Shown here piece by piece: positions 43,929 through 52,874 of a stretch of 64,000 bases of DNA. The stretch's first letter is position 1, and every line of letters begins with the position of its first letter. Location of the stretch: contig NZ_CP024201.1 of assembly GCF_002749615.1 (NCBI RefSeq), forward strand, positions 1,488,001 to 1,552,000, in the 5' to 3' direction. Made by a program: the position numbers and the translations under genes. The notes beneath the pieces are model-generated. The model was not told the origin of the DNA. It saw only the letters and a program-made list of their open reading frames with translations, and searched no databases. Origin of the DNA: Caulobacter mirabilis (lineage in GTDB: Bacteria; Pseudomonadota; Alphaproteobacteria; Caulobacterales; Caulobacteraceae).

Positions 43929-44693
43929 ATGGCGACGTTGGACGGCAAGGTGGCGATCATCACGGGCGCGAGCTCGGGCATCGGACGGGCGGCGGCGCTG
44001 CTGTTCGCGCGGGAAGGGGCCCGGCTGGTGCTCAACGCCCGGCGCGAGGCCGAGCTGGCGGCGGTGGTCGATCAGATCGAGGCGGAGGGCGGACAGGCCG
44101 CCTACCTCGCCCGCGACGTCCGCGACGAAACCCTGGCGCCGGATCTCGTCGCCCTGGCCATGGACCGCTTCGGCGGCCTGGACATCGCCTTCAACAACGC
44201 CGGGATGACGGGCGAAGCCGCGCCGGCGGCGGAAACCCGGCCGGACGTCTGGCGCGAGGTCCTCGACGCCAATCTGACCAGCGCCTTCCTGCTCGCCCGG
44301 GCGCAGATCCCGGCCATGGTCGCGCGGGGCGGCGGTTCGCTGATCTTCACCTCGACCTTTGTCGGCCACCTGGTCGGCTTTCCGGGCATGGCCGCCTACG
44401 GGGCGTCGAAGGCGGGCCTGGTCGGACTGACCCGGGTGATCGCCGCCGAGTATGGCGCGGCCGGGGTTCGCGCCAACGCGCTGTTGCCGGGCGGGGTCGA
44501 CACCCCGATGGGCCGGGCGGTCGCCGACACGCCGGAGGCCCGCGCCTTCGTCGAGGGGCTGCACGCCCTCAAGCGCCTGGCCGCGCCGGAGGAGATCGCG
44601 GAGGCGGCGCTCTATCTGGCCTCCGAACGGTCCAGCTTCATGACCGGGGCGACGCTGCTGGCCGACGGCGGGGTGACAATCACGCGGACCTGA
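43929..44693 (+). CDS. Short-chain dehydrogenase/reductase
   Basis: A 254-residue classical SDR. Cofactor motif ITGASSGIGRAAALLF (residues ~12-27), NNAG (~88-91), catalytic Ser-Tyr-Lys within TSTFVGHLVG..MAAYGASKAG (~137-161) and the GGVDTPMGRAV loop. C-terminal LTxGATLLADGG is typical. NAD(H) versus NADP(H) is suggested by the NARREAEL segment after beta-2 (Arg residues favour NADP). It is followed after 79 bases by a TetR gene on the same strand and probably belongs to the TetR-linked set. Confidence 0.9.
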   Translation: MATLDGKVAIITGASSGIGRAAALLFAREGARLVLNARREAELAAVVDQIEAEGGQAAYLARDVRDETLAPDLVALAMDRFGGLDIAFNNAGMTGEAAPAAETRPDVWREVLDANLTSAFLLARAQIPAMVARGGGSLIFTSTFVGHLVGFPGMAAYGASKAGLVGLTRVIAAEYGAAGVRANALLPGGVDTPMGRAVADTPEARAFVEGLHALKRLAAPEEIAEAALYLASERSSFMTGATLLADGGVTITRT

Positions 44694-44772
44694 CCATTCG
44701 GGCCTCCGCGGGGCGGGTCTTCAAAGACCCCGGCGCAATCTCTAAGTCTGTCCGTCGAGGGAGGGAAACCCG

Positions 44773-45441
44773 ATGGACGCCGTCGTCACGTCGCGCCGCG
44801 AACAGGCCAAGGAAGATCGCCGTCGCCGTCTGATGGACGCGGCGCACGATCTGCTGCGCGAGGTCGGCGGCGAGACGGTGACGGTGCAGGCGATCGCCGA
44901 GCGGGCGGGAGTCAGCGCGGCGACCGCCTATAATCTGTTCGGGACCAAGACCGCGATCCTGGCCGGGGTCTATGACCAGGATCTGGAACGCTTCGAGGCG
45001 CGGGTGGCGCAGGCGGACTGCGGCGGCGGCGTCGAGCGGATCTTCCGGGCGATGGAGATCGCCGCCGACCTCTACCGCCGCGATCCCGGCTTCTACCGCA
45101 CCATGATGACCGACGGCCTTGCCGGGCGGGACGGCGCCTTCGCCGCGGCGATCCGCCAGCCGCGGGTGCGGTTCTGGCGGCGGATGGTCGAGGCCGCGGT
45201 GGCCGAGGGCGGATTGAGGCCCGAGACGGATGTGGAGGCCTTGGGCGCGATGTTGGTCCATGTCGTCGGCGGCGGTCTGGCTGACTGGGCCGGCGGCGCG
45301 ATTTCGGTCGATCGACTGGAGGCGGAGAGCCTGTTCGGCTTCGCCGCCCTGCTGGCCGGGTTCGCGTCGGACGATGCGCGAGCCTCCTTGCGCGTGCGAT
45401 TGGAGGCGGCCAATCGCGCTGTTTCGGCGGCGAGGTCCTGA
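44773..45441 (+). CDS. TetR-family regulator (candidate binder of GAACAnTGTTC)
   Basis: A 222-residue TetR protein. HTH at residues ~14-62: RRRRLMDAAHDLLREVGGETVTVQAIAERAGVSAATAYNLFGTKTAIL. The C-terminal ligand domain includes FYRTMMTDGLAGRDGAFAAAIR and GGGLADWAGGAI. Located between an SDR and an MFS gene; a perfect palindrome GTGAACATTGTTCAC follows its stop, in front of the MFS gene, and copies occur before a TonB receptor and a TauD dioxygenase. No copy precedes its own gene. Confidence 0.87.
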   Translation: MDAVVTSRREQAKEDRRRRLMDAAHDLLREVGGETVTVQAIAERAGVSAATAYNLFGTKTAILAGVYDQDLERFEARVAQADCGGGVERIFRAMEIAADLYRRDPGFYRTMMTDGLAGRDGAFAAAIRQPRVRFWRRMVEAAVAEGGLRPETDVEALGAMLVHVVGGGLADWAGGAISVDRLEAESLFGFAALLAGFASDDARASLRVRLEAANRAVSAARS

Positions 45442-45469
45442 CGACGCCTTGCGCGCGCCGCGATTGCCC

Positions 45470-45484
45470 GTGAACATTGTTCAC
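45470..45484. promoter_or_regulatory. GAACAnTGTTC palindrome upstream of MFS gene
   Basis: GTGAACATTGTTCAC, a perfect odd-centred 15-mer between the TetR stop (45441) and the MFS ATG (45526). Best-conserved copy of the three sites. Confidence 0.7.
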
Positions 45485-45525
45485 CCACCCGGAAGACCGG
45501 GGGCGATCCGCAGGGGAGGCGGGAC

Positions 45526-46914
45526 ATGGCTCTGGAGTTGGAGGCGGGCGCCGCGCGCCCGGCGGACGCGTCCGCGAACGGGGTCAGGCTGAGCGCCTGG
45601 CGCCTGGCGATCTTCTCGACGCCCTGTATCCCGCTCGCGGCGATGCTGATGCCGGTCACGGCCTATCTGCCCAACTACTACGCCACCGATCTGGGCGTGC
45701 GGCAGGCGGACCTGGCCTGGGCCTTCATGGCGGTGCGTTTCTTCGACCTGTGGTTCGATCCGGCCCTGGGCCTGCTGATGGACCGCACCAACAGCCGCTG
45801 GGGGCGGTTCCGCGTCTGGTTCGTCGCTGGCGCGCCCATCGCCATGCTGGCCGTGTTCATGCTGTTCATGGCCCAGCCGGGGATCACGGGCGTCTACATC
45901 CTGATCTGGCTGATCGTGGGCTTCGCGGGGCAGTCGATGGGGCAGCTCGCCCACATGGCCTGGGGCGCGACCATCGCGCCGGCCTATGAGGACCGCTCCC
46001 GCGTCTACGGCTGGTGGCAGACGATGAGCGCGACGGGCATGATCGTCATCCTGCTGCTGCCGCCGCTGGTGAAGTACGGCTTCGGCGGAACCTTCGCCGA
46101 CGGCGTTCAGGCCATGGGCTGGTTCGCGATGCTGATCCTGCCGGTCGCCGCGATCCTGGCCCTGGCCGCCATGCCGGAGCCGCCGGTGAAGCCGCATCAC
46201 GAGCCGCCGCGCCTGGCGCATTTCGGGGCTCTGCTGAAACGGCCGACGGTCCTGCGGCTGCTCGGGGCCGACATTCTCTGGGGCACCGGCCTGGCGCTCG
46301 CGGGGACGCTGCTGTTCTTCTACTTCGACGCCGTGAAGGGGATCGACCGCGGCCTCGCGGGCCTGGCGCTGATCCTCTACTTCCTCGGCGCCCTGGTCGG
46401 CGCGCCGCTGTGGACCCGTTTGGCCAATCGCCTGGGCAAGCACCGCGCCCTGACCATCGGCGGCGTGGCCTGGGCCCTCGCCCAGCTGTCGGTGCTGGTG
46501 GCGCCGCCTTCGGTGGTCTTCCTGTTCTGCGCCATGTTCGTCGCGGGCCTGCCGTTCGCGGCCGGGCCGGTGCTGCTCAAGGCGATGATGGCCGATGTTG
46601 GCGACGAGGAGCGGCTGTCCAGCGGCGTCGACCGCACCGGGCTGCTGTTCTCGCTGCTCACCGGTTCGGTCAAGATCGGTTCGATGCTGGCCGTCGGCGG
46701 CAGCCTCTATGCCTTGGACAGGGTCGGGTTCGAACCGACCAAGGGCGCCGCCAACGCCGAGGCGGCCCTGACGACGCTGTCGGCGATGTTCACCTTCGGC
46801 CCCGCGCTGCTGGCGCTGGGCGCGGCGGGGCTGATCCACGGCTACCGCCTGGACGCCGCCGCCCATGCCGAGGTGCGCCGCCGCCTCGAGGATCGGGACC
46901 GCGGCGCGGGCTAG
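45526..46914 (+). CDS. GPH/MFS-type sugar transporter
   Basis: A 462-residue membrane protein with about 12 helices. The GPH-like signature FDLWFDPALGLLMDRTNSRWGRFRVWF (residues ~73-99) and the mid-loop LKRPTVLRLLGADILWGTGLAL are visible. Probably a symporter for an oligosaccharide or related solute entering the periplasm through the TonB receptor at 38234; that link rests on the shared palindrome. A short hairpin after its stop separates it from the convergent YbjN-like gene. Confidence 0.85.
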   Translation: MALELEAGAARPADASANGVRLSAWRLAIFSTPCIPLAAMLMPVTAYLPNYYATDLGVRQADLAWAFMAVRFFDLWFDPALGLLMDRTNSRWGRFRVWFVAGAPIAMLAVFMLFMAQPGITGVYILIWLIVGFAGQSMGQLAHMAWGATIAPAYEDRSRVYGWWQTMSATGMIVILLLPPLVKYGFGGTFADGVQAMGWFAMLILPVAAILALAAMPEPPVKPHHEPPRLAHFGALLKRPTVLRLLGADILWGTGLALAGTLLFFYFDAVKGIDRGLAGLALILYFLGALVGAPLWTRLANRLGKHRALTIGGVAWALAQLSVLVAPPSVVFLFCAMFVAGLPFAAGPVLLKAMMADVGDEERLSSGVDRTGLLFSLLTGSVKIGSMLAVGGSLYALDRVGFEPTKGAANAEAALTTLSAMFTFGPALLALGAAGLIHGYRLDAAAHAEVRRRLEDRDRGAG

Positions 46915-46924
46915 GACGTGGACG

Positions 46925-46955
46925 CCAAGGCGCGCCCCTCGGAGGCGCGCCTTGG
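46925..46955. terminator. Bidirectional terminator between MFS and YbjN-like genes
   Basis: Perfect 12-base stem CCAAGGCGCGCC (46925-46936)/GGCGCGCCTTGG (46944-46955) with loop cctcgga, located in the 47-base gap between convergent genes ending at 46914 and 46962. No strong U-tract on either side, so efficiency is uncertain. Confidence 0.7.
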
Positions 46956-46961
46956 GGACCT

Positions 46962-47450
46962 CTAGGGCTTGAAGCCGACGAACTCGACGAACTGCGGCAG
47001 GACCAGCAGCCAGGTGTCGACGGCCAGTTCGATCTGCTCGGAGCTGGCGCCCTTCTCGGCGTCGATGTCGTAGCGGATGTAGGGGTCCATCTCGTCGTCA
47101 AGGGCGGCCCGCCCGAAGCGCTTGGTGTAGTTCCACTCGTTGGCCTTCGAGTAGGTGATCCCGTGCTCCAGGTCGAAGCCGGCCGAGAACTGGATGCTCT
47201 CGCAGCGGTCGTTCGTGCAGTTGTAGAAGTAGACGCTCCAGTCCACGCCGTCGGCCGCGCTCTTCACCAGCGGGTCGTCGGAGTCGTCTCGCGTCACCTC
47301 GGCCTTGTAGCCCTTGGCCTGCAGGACGGCGGCGACTTCCTTGGCGGTCACGCCGCCGGCCGGGTAGGGCTTGGCCGAAGCAGGGGCGGCGGCGAGCGCC
47401 AGGACGCCCAGGGCGCCAAGGCCGAGTGCGGTGAAAACGGTCTTCTTCAT
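46962..47450 (-). CDS. Secreted YbjN-domain-like protein
   Basis: A 162-residue protein with signal peptide (residues 1-26, ...APASAKPYP). The mature part resembles YbjN/type III-chaperone-like folds: KEVAAVLQAKGYKAEVTRDDSDDPLVKSAADGVDWSVYFYNC, SIQFSAGFD, and a C-terminal helix YDIDAEKGASSEQIELAVDTWL. Two Cys (YNCTNDRCES) may form a disulfide in the periplasm. It is convergent with the MFS gene. Function unknown. Confidence 0.75.
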   Translation of the reverse strand: MKKTVFTALGLGALGVLALAAAPASAKPYPAGGVTAKEVAAVLQAKGYKAEVTRDDSDDPLVKSAADGVDWSVYFYNCTNDRCESIQFSAGFDLEHGITYSKANEWNYTKRFGRAALDDEMDPYIRYDIDAEKGASSEQIELAVDTWLLVLPQFVEFVGFKP

Positions 47451-47549
47451 GCTGCGAATCCCTCCAGCTGGGTCTCTAGGCGTCGACCATAGAGCGCGGG
47501 CGGCGCGCGCCCTACCTCAATTAGGGGGTTGTCCACCGCCTGTTGCGGC

Positions 47550-47562
47550 GGAACAGTGTTCG
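47550..47562. promoter_or_regulatory. GAACAnTGTTC palindrome upstream of TauD-type dioxygenase
   Basis: GGAACAGTGTTCG with perfect GAACA-g-TGTTC core, 36 bases before ATG 47598. Third copy of the site found at 41491 and 45470. Confidence 0.62.
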
Positions 47563-47597
47563 CTCCGGCGCTCGGCGCGCCGCCAAGGACGAGCCTC

Positions 47598-48455
47598 ATG
47601 ACCCGCTCCAACGTTCTGCAGATCGAGCCTCTGACGCCCGCCATCGGGGCGATCCTGCGCGGCGTGAACATGGCCGAGCGGGCGTCGGACGACCTGATCG
47701 CCGACATTCGCCAGGCCCTGCTGGATCATCAGGTGATCTTCTTCGAGGGGCAGGAGGCGACCCCCGGCCAGCAGCGCGACTTCGCCGCGCGGTTCGGCGA
47801 ACTGCACGTGCATCCGCTGTACGACCGGAACGCCGAGCATCCCGAAATCATGGTTATCGACAACCACGTCGACAATCCGACCGACAACAATTTCTGGCAC
47901 ACGGACGTCACCTTCATCGATACGCCGCCGATGGGCTCGATCCTGGCCGCCCGCCAGCTGCCGCCGGTCGGGGGCGACACCATGTGGTCGTCGATGACGG
48001 CCGCCTATCGCGCGCTGTCGGAGCCGATGAAGCGTTTCCTGGAAGGGCTCGAGGCGATCCACGACTTCGCCTACGCCTTTACGCCGGACGGCCTGGCCGG
48101 ATCGCAAGCCGGGCGCGCGCAGTACGAGAAGGCGGTCGCCGCCAACCCTCCGGTGACCCATCCGGTGATCCGCACCCATCCCGAGACGGGCGAGCCCTGC
48201 ATCTTCGTCAACTCGGTGTTCACGCGCCGGATCAAGGGTCTGCGCCGCGAGGAGAACCGCGCGATCATGGGCTTCCTCAACCAGCATGTGCAGCAGCCGG
48301 AGTTCGTGGTCCGCTGGCGCTGGCGGCCCGGCGACGTCGCCTTCTGGGACAACCGTTGCACCCAGCACCGGGCCGTGGACGACTTCCTGCCGCACCGGCG
48401 GATCATGACCCGGGCGACGGTGCTGGGGGACAAGCCGACGTTCCGGGCGGCCTAG
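47598..48455 (+). CDS. TauD/TfdA-family Fe(II)/2-oxoglutarate dioxygenase
   Basis: A 285-residue enzyme. The iron-binding HxD is in NNFWHTDVTFID (residues ~95-106), the distal His in CTQHRAVDDF (~258-267), and the oxoglutarate-binding Arg in RRIMTRATV. Such enzymes hydroxylate taurine, sulfonates, sulfate esters or aryloxy acids. ATG 47598 is chosen over an upstream in-frame ATG at 47529 because the latter overlaps the operator and gives a family-unlike extension. Sulfur-linked chemistry is possible but the substrate is open. Confidence 0.9.
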   Translation: MTRSNVLQIEPLTPAIGAILRGVNMAERASDDLIADIRQALLDHQVIFFEGQEATPGQQRDFAARFGELHVHPLYDRNAEHPEIMVIDNHVDNPTDNNFWHTDVTFIDTPPMGSILAARQLPPVGGDTMWSSMTAAYRALSEPMKRFLEGLEAIHDFAYAFTPDGLAGSQAGRAQYEKAVAANPPVTHPVIRTHPETGEPCIFVNSVFTRRIKGLRREENRAIMGFLNQHVQQPEFVVRWRWRPGDVAFWDNRCTQHRAVDDFLPHRRIMTRATVLGDKPTFRAA

Positions 48456-48464
48456 GCCGCGCGT

Positions 48465-48540
48465 GGGGACATGCTCCGCGAAGCGGTGCGTGTCCCCGAG
48501 ACCGACGCTTCAGGGGACACGCACCTTCGGAGCATGTCCC
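48465..48540. repeat. Intergenic palindromic repeat, family C copy 1
   Basis: Arms GGGGACATGCTCCG...GTGCGTGTCCCC and GGGGACACGCACC...GGAGCATGTCCC form one long inverted repeat with smaller internal hairpins (CCGCGAAGCGG). A near-identical element lies at 50838-50917. Confidence 0.85.
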
Positions 48541-48553
48541 GGTGCGAGACGCG

Positions 48554-49210
48554 TCAGCCCCGGCACGCCGCCACGCACCGCCTCGCCAGCGTCTCGCCGG
48601 CGTCGATCAGCGGGACCTCCAACGCCTCCGGCGCCACGACCAGCGGGATCTCCGTGCAGCCCGCGACGACGGCGTCGGCGGACAGGCCGCGGAGCAGGGC
48701 GGTCATGGCCGTGCGGACTGCAGGCCCCAGGTCGCCGCCCTTGATGCGATAGAGCGTCTCCATGAACCGCGCCTGGCCCTCGGCGTCGAGCAGGACGGGG
48801 GTCAGTTCCGCCGCCGCCAGCCGCTCGACATAGAGGTCCCGCGCCATCGGCGTCCCGACCACCCCGACGCGCCGCGCGCCGGCGGCCTGTGCCGCTTCGA
48901 CCGCGACGTCGATCATGTCGATCAGCGGCAGGCCCGATCCGCGCCGGACGTCGTCGGCGAAGGCGTGGGCGGTGTTGCAGGCGATGGCCAGGACCTGCGC
49001 GCCGGCCCGGGCCAGGTTGCGGGCCATCTCCGCCAGCACCGGTCCCGGTTCCGTATCCGCGGCGTTGCGGTCGGGGACGTGCGGGTTGATGTCGACCAGC
49101 ACCCGCAGGTGGTCCTGGTCCCGCGCCGCTGGCGTCGCCGCCTGCAGCTTGGCCAGGAAGTCCAGCGTCGCCGCCGGCCCCATCCCGCCCAGGACCCCGA
49201 GGGTTTTCAC
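48554..49210 (-). CDS. Aspartate/glutamate racemase-family protein
   Basis: A 218-residue Asp/Glu racemase fold protein. Two catalytic Cys are visible: Cys in AIACNTAH (~residue 83) and in [12 protein letters not shown] (~186); N-terminal [17 protein letters not shown] and [16 protein letters not shown] are family blocks. PLP-independent racemases interconvert L- and D-amino acids. Start is GTG 49210, overlapping the stop of the upstream D-cysteine desulfhydrase gene by four bases, so both act in D-amino-acid metabolism. Confidence 0.9.
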   Translation of the reverse strand: MKTLGVLGGMGPAATLDFLAKLQAATPAARDQDHLRVLVDINPHVPDRNAADTEPGPVLAEMARNLARAGAQVLAIACNTAHAFADDVRRGSGLPLIDMIDVAVEAAQAAGARRVGVVGTPMARDLYVERLAAAELTPVLLDAEGQARFMETLYRIKGGDLGPAVRTAMTALLRGLSADAVVAGCTEIPLVVAPEALEVPLIDAGETLARRCVAACRG

Positions 49211-50205
49211 AGCATCGCGTCCAGCTCGTCGCGGTAAGCGAACAGGCCCTGGGCGCCGCCGGTGTGCAGGAAGACCACCGTCTGCCCCTCGAAGGCGCCC
49301 TGGCGGGCCAGGGCGATCAGGCCCTTCATCGCCTTGCCGGTGTAGACCGGGTCCAGCAGCAGGCCTTCGGTCCGGGCCGCCAGCTTCAGCGCCTCGACCA
49401 CCGCCTGGTCGATCAGTCCGTAGCCTTCGCCGACATAGTCGCAGTCGGCGACGACCAGGTCGCGGGTGACGCGGTCGGCGTGACCCAGGCGGCCGGCGGT
49501 CTCGACGGCCAGGTTGAACACCGCTTCCTCCTGCTTGGCCTTGGGCGCACGCACGCCGACGCCGAGCACAGGGATGTCGGCGCCGCTGACCGCCAGGCCG
49601 GCGACGAGGCCCGCCTGGGTGCCGGCGCTGCCGGTGGCGGTGACGATGCGGTCGATGACCAGGCCTTCGTCGTTGGCCTGGGCCGCCAATTCCAGCGCGC
49701 AGTCGACGTAGCCCAGCGAGCCGACGGCGTTCGAGCCGCCGCCCGGGATGATGTAGGGCGTCCCGCCGGCCTTGCGCACGGCCTCGGCCTCGGCGAGCAG
49801 TTCGGCGTTCATGTCGGTTCCGGCGACGACGGTCCGGATCTGGGCGCCCAGCAGGCGGTCGAGCAGTACGTTGCCGTTCCAGAGGTAGTCGTCCGCCTGG
49901 TTGCCGGTGCGGTTCTCCAGGATGATCCGGCAGCTCATGCCGAAGTTGGCCGCCGCCGCCGCGGTCTGGCGCACATGGTTGGACTGGACCGCGCCCTGGG
50001 TGATGAGGGTGTCGGCGCCCTGTTCCAGGGCCTCGCCGAGCAGGAACTCCAGCTTGCGGGTCTTGTTGCCGCCGCCGGCCAGGCCGGTGCAGTCGTCGCG
50101 CTTGATCCACAGATCGATGCCGAGCTCGGCGCTCAGGCGCGGCGCGGGTTCCAGCGGCGTGGGCAGGTGCGCGAAGCGGGCGCGAGGGAACTTGGCGAGG
50201 TTCAT
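49207..50205 (-). CDS. D-cysteine desulfhydrase / ACC deaminase-like PLP enzyme
   Basis: A 332-residue fold-type II PLP enzyme. Lys in [13 protein letters not shown] (~residue 47-59) is the PLP lysine; [13 protein letters not shown] and the [13 protein letters not shown] phosphate loop are characteristic; [11 protein letters not shown] closes the domain. In bacteria this group usually breaks D-cysteine to pyruvate, sulfide and ammonia; true ACC deaminase is less likely. Cotranscribed with a racemase gene. Start ATG 50205; the longer frame has no family similarity. Confidence 0.9.
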   Translation of the reverse strand: MNLAKFPRARFAHLPTPLEPAPRLSAELGIDLWIKRDDCTGLAGGGNKTRKLEFLLGEALEQGADTLITQGAVQSNHVRQTAAAAANFGMSCRIILENRTGNQADDYLWNGNVLLDRLLGAQIRTVVAGTDMNAELLAEAEAVRKAGGTPYIIPGGGSNAVGSLGYVDCALELAAQANDEGLVIDRIVTATGSAGTQAGLVAGLAVSGADIPVLGVGVRAPKAKQEEAVFNLAVETAGRLGHADRVTRDLVVADCDYVGEGYGLIDQAVVEALKLAARTEGLLLDPVYTGKAMKGLIALARQGAFEGQTVVFLHTGGAQGLFAYRDELDAML

Positions 50206-50269
50206 GCGAATCCTGTGGCGCAACTGTGTTATGCTGCCTTCATACACCAGCACGCAGCGAGGCGACGCC

Positions 50270-50833
50270 ATGTCTCCGAAAGTCGTGTTCGCGTTCCTAG
50301 TCTTCGCCGCCGCCCTTCTCCTGCCCGCCGGAGCTGCTTCGGCCGCCGCCTTCGTGCTCGGCGGCGGCATGGCCAACGCCTGCTCCCAGGCGGCCATCGC
50401 CGGGCGGGATGACCGCGCCTCGATCGAGGTTTGCACCCAGGCCCTGGAAAGCCAGCCGCTGCTGCGTCGCGACCGCGCCGGCACCCTGGTCAACCGCGGG
50501 GTCATCCAGCTGCGCCGCAAGGCCTACGCCGAGGCCGGCCGCGACTTCGACGCCGCCCTGGCGCTGGAGCCGGGACTGGGCGAGGCCTTCGTCAACCGCG
50601 GCGCCGCCTTCATCGCCCAGCGGCGCTATCGCGAGGGCGTGGACCAGATCGACCGCGGCCTGGCGCTGGGCCCCGACGAGCCGGAGAAGGCCGATTTCAA
50701 CCGCGCCCTGGCCTGGGAAGGCCTGGACGACATGAAGGCCGCCTGGCTCGACTACCAGAAGGCCCTGGAGCTGCGACCCGACTGGGACGCCCCCCGCCAG
50801 GAGCTGACGCGGTTCACGGTGGCGAGGCCTTAG
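50270..50833 (+). CDS. Secreted TPR-repeat protein
   Basis: A 187-residue protein with signal peptide (~1-24, GAASAAAF). Two to three TPR units follow: [68 protein letters not shown] and [33 protein letters not shown]. Cys residues at NACSQAA and EVCTQA may form a disulfide. TPRs bind protein partners; the partner is unknown. Divergent from the D-cysteine desulfhydrase. Confidence 0.83.
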   Translation: MSPKVVFAFLVFAAALLLPAGAASAAAFVLGGGMANACSQAAIAGRDDRASIEVCTQALESQPLLRRDRAGTLVNRGVIQLRRKAYAEAGRDFDAALALEPGLGEAFVNRGAAFIAQRRYREGVDQIDRGLALGPDEPEKADFNRALAWEGLDDMKAAWLDYQKALELRPDWDAPRQELTRFTVARP

Positions 50834-50837
50834 GGCC

Positions 50838-50917
50838 GGGGACATGCTCCGGCGAAGCCGGTGCGTGTCCCATGATCGCAAGTCCAGGGGACACGCACCC
50901 TTCGGGAGCATGTCCCC
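50838..50917. repeat. Intergenic palindromic repeat, family C copy 2
   Basis: Same arms as 48465-48540 (GGGGACATGCTCC...GTGCGTGTCCC / GGGGACACGCACC...GGAGCATGTCCCC), differing at a few inner bases, with hairpin CCGGCGAAGCCGG. The two copies bracket the racemase, desulfhydrase and TPR genes. Confidence 0.85.
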
Positions 50918-50978
50918 ATCCGTTGCTGAGACGATCCGCGCGCTCGCGCGTTAGACAGGCGGACCCCATCTGGAGCGG

Positions 50979-51380
50979 ATGATGCGCGCCGCCGCGACCG
51001 TGTTGCTGACTGTCGTTCTGGCCGGGCCGGCCCTGGCCCAGGCCGATCCCGCCTGGGAGCGCCAACGGGCCGCGGCCCTGCAGGCCCAGCGGGACGCAGA
51101 GCGCGACGCTCTGGCCTGGCGGCTGGAGGCGGAGGCTCGCCGCCAGCGCGCCCAGACGGAGGCGACCCTGCGGTCGATGCCGTCGGACGCCTTGGCCGGC
51201 GGCCCGTCGGCGACGCTGCCGCGCCGGGCGCCCTCGACGATCGAGATGGCGCCGCCGCCGGAGCGTCCGACGCCCGCGCTGACCGCTGACCAGGCGCGCA
51301 TGGACGCCCTGATGGCCGAGGCCATGGCCCGCTCGAACGCGCGGGTGAAGGCGATCGCCGGGAGCAGCGACAGGCGCTAG
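50979..51380 (+). CDS. Small secreted Ala/Arg-rich protein
   Basis: A 133-residue protein with signal peptide (residues 1-20, VLAGPALAQA). The mature part is a charged helix (WERQRAAALQAQRDAERDALAWRLEAEARRQRAQTEA), a Pro-rich linker (TIEMAPPPERPTPA) and a short helix. Coiled-coil-like. No domain recognised. Upstream of the zinc metallopeptidase gene on the same strand. Confidence 0.65.
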   Translation: MMRAAATVLLTVVLAGPALAQADPAWERQRAAALQAQRDAERDALAWRLEAEARRQRAQTEATLRSMPSDALAGGPSATLPRRAPSTIEMAPPPERPTPALTADQARMDALMAEAMARSNARVKAIAGSSDRR

Positions 51381-51437
51381 ACGCGGGCCGCCGTTTGGGG
51401 GCAGCCTGAACCTACGGATCCAAGGGAGGAGACGCCC

Positions 51438-52295
51438 ATGCGCTGGGAAGGCGGCAGGCGATCGGGGAATATCGATGATCGGCGCGGGATCGGGCCGGTC
51501 GGAGCGGTCGGCGGGATCGGTGTCGGCGGCATCGTCGTCGCCCTGATCGGGATCTTCGTGTTCGGCATGGATCCGGGCCAGGTCATGAACATGGTCAGCG
51601 AGGGCGGCGGGACGGGGGCCCAGGTCCAGCAGCAGGCCGGCAAGCAGGGCAGCCCGCAGGACCAGGCCGGCGCCTTCGTCGACGTGATCGAGACCTCGAC
51701 GACCGACGTCTGGAGCCAGCTCTTCCAGCGCGCCGGTCAGCGCTACGCGCCGCCGGAGGACGTGGTGCTCTACGACCAGGCCACCGGCACCGGCTGCGGA
51801 ACCGGCCAGGCGGCGATGGGGCCCTTCTACTGCCCGAACGACCGCAAGGTGTATCTGGACCTCAGCTTCTGGAACGAGCTGGAGAGTCAGTTCGGAGCCA
51901 AAGGCGAGTTCGCCCGGGCCTATGTGATCGCGCACGAGGTCGGCCATCACGTCCAGAACCTGACCGGTTCGCTGCGCAACAGCCGCGGCGGCAGCGGGGC
52001 GGAGAGCGGCGCGGTCAGGGTCGAGTTGCAGGCCGACTGCTACGCCGGGGTCTGGGCCGCCCACGCCGGCGCCGCGTCCGGCGGCAGGATCACGCTGGAG
52101 CAGGGCGACCTGGAGTCGGGTCTGGGCGCGGCCAGCGCCGTCGGCGATGACACCATCCAGCGCCGCACCCAGGGTCGCGTCGTGCCGGACGCCTTCACCC
52201 ACGGCACCGCCGAGCAGCGCATGCGCTGGTTCCGTGTCGGCTACGAGAGCGGCGACCCCGGCCAGTGCGACACCTTCAAGGCGCGGCGGCTGTAG
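51438..52295 (+). CDS. Putative neutral zinc metallopeptidase (YpfJ-like)
   Basis: A 285-residue protein of the zinc-peptidase-like YpfJ family. One membrane helix (GVGGIVVALIGIFVFGM) near residues 31-49; catalytic HEVGHHVQN near residue 165; VRVELQADCYAGVWAAHAG supplies the third ligand. The FYCPNDRKVYLDLSFWNEL segment is a family hallmark. Probably membrane-anchored with a periplasmic active site; substrates are unknown. Confidence 0.9.
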   Translation: MRWEGGRRSGNIDDRRGIGPVGAVGGIGVGGIVVALIGIFVFGMDPGQVMNMVSEGGGTGAQVQQQAGKQGSPQDQAGAFVDVIETSTTDVWSQLFQRAGQRYAPPEDVVLYDQATGTGCGTGQAAMGPFYCPNDRKVYLDLSFWNELESQFGAKGEFARAYVIAHEVGHHVQNLTGSLRNSRGGSGAESGAVRVELQADCYAGVWAAHAGAASGGRITLEQGDLESGLGAASAVGDDTIQRRTQGRVVPDAFTHGTAEQRMRWFRVGYESGDPGQCDTFKARRL

Positions 52296-52302
52296 CGGCG
52301 GT

Positions 52303-52821
52303 TCAGCCGCCCTTCGGGGCGTAGGCGATCAGCTGGATCTCGACCACGCCGCGCGGGGAGAGCAGGCCGGTGGTCCCGACCGCCGTCCAGGCCGGATGCG
52401 GGCCCTTCACGTACTCGGCCTTCACCTTGTTGATGATGGTGATCTGGTCGCCGCGCGGCATCGGGGCGTTCGGCCCTTCCCAGACGTGGAAGCTGTTGAT
52501 CATGGCCACGTCGTCGAAGCTCGCGCCGGCGGCCTTCAGGGTCGCGTCGAGCTGCCTGAACGCGCGCCGCACCTGCTGCTCGAAGGCGGCCGCGTCGGTT
52601 CCCTCGTCCGGCGCCGGGCCGACGATCACGCCGGAGACATAGATGACGTCCCCGATCCGCCGGGCCGGCGCGTAGTGGAACTCGTCGTAGGAGGCCTGAT
52701 GGCGGGCGGAGGGGATGACGACCTCGCCGCCGGGGGCGGGAATCTTCACCGGATAGGTCGGCTGGGCCGCCGCGGGCATGGCGATGGCGGCGATGAGCGG
52801 CAGAGCGAGGGCAGGGCGCAT
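52303..52821 (-). CDS. Secreted RidA-family protein
   Basis: A 172-residue RidA/YjgF fold protein with an N-terminal signal peptide (residues 1-19, AMPAAAQPT), so periplasmic, unlike cytosolic RidA. The core reads DVIYVSGVIVGPAP, AFEQQVRRAFRQLDATLKAAGASFDDVAMINSFHVW and a C-terminal VEIQLIAYAP; the usual catalytic Arg of deaminating RidA proteins is not obvious at the end. It may bind a small ligand or hydrolyse imines. Confidence 0.85.
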   Translation of the reverse strand: MRPALALPLIAAIAMPAAAQPTYPVKIPAPGGEVVIPSARHQASYDEFHYAPARRIGDVIYVSGVIVGPAPDEGTDAAAFEQQVRRAFRQLDATLKAAGASFDDVAMINSFHVWEGPNAPMPRGDQITIINKVKAEYVKGPHPAWTAVGTTGLLSPRGVVEIQLIAYAPKGG

Positions 52822-52874
52822 GGCGAGGCTCCGGCGGACGAAGACGCGGACCCTGTCATCTCCAAGAACGGCGT

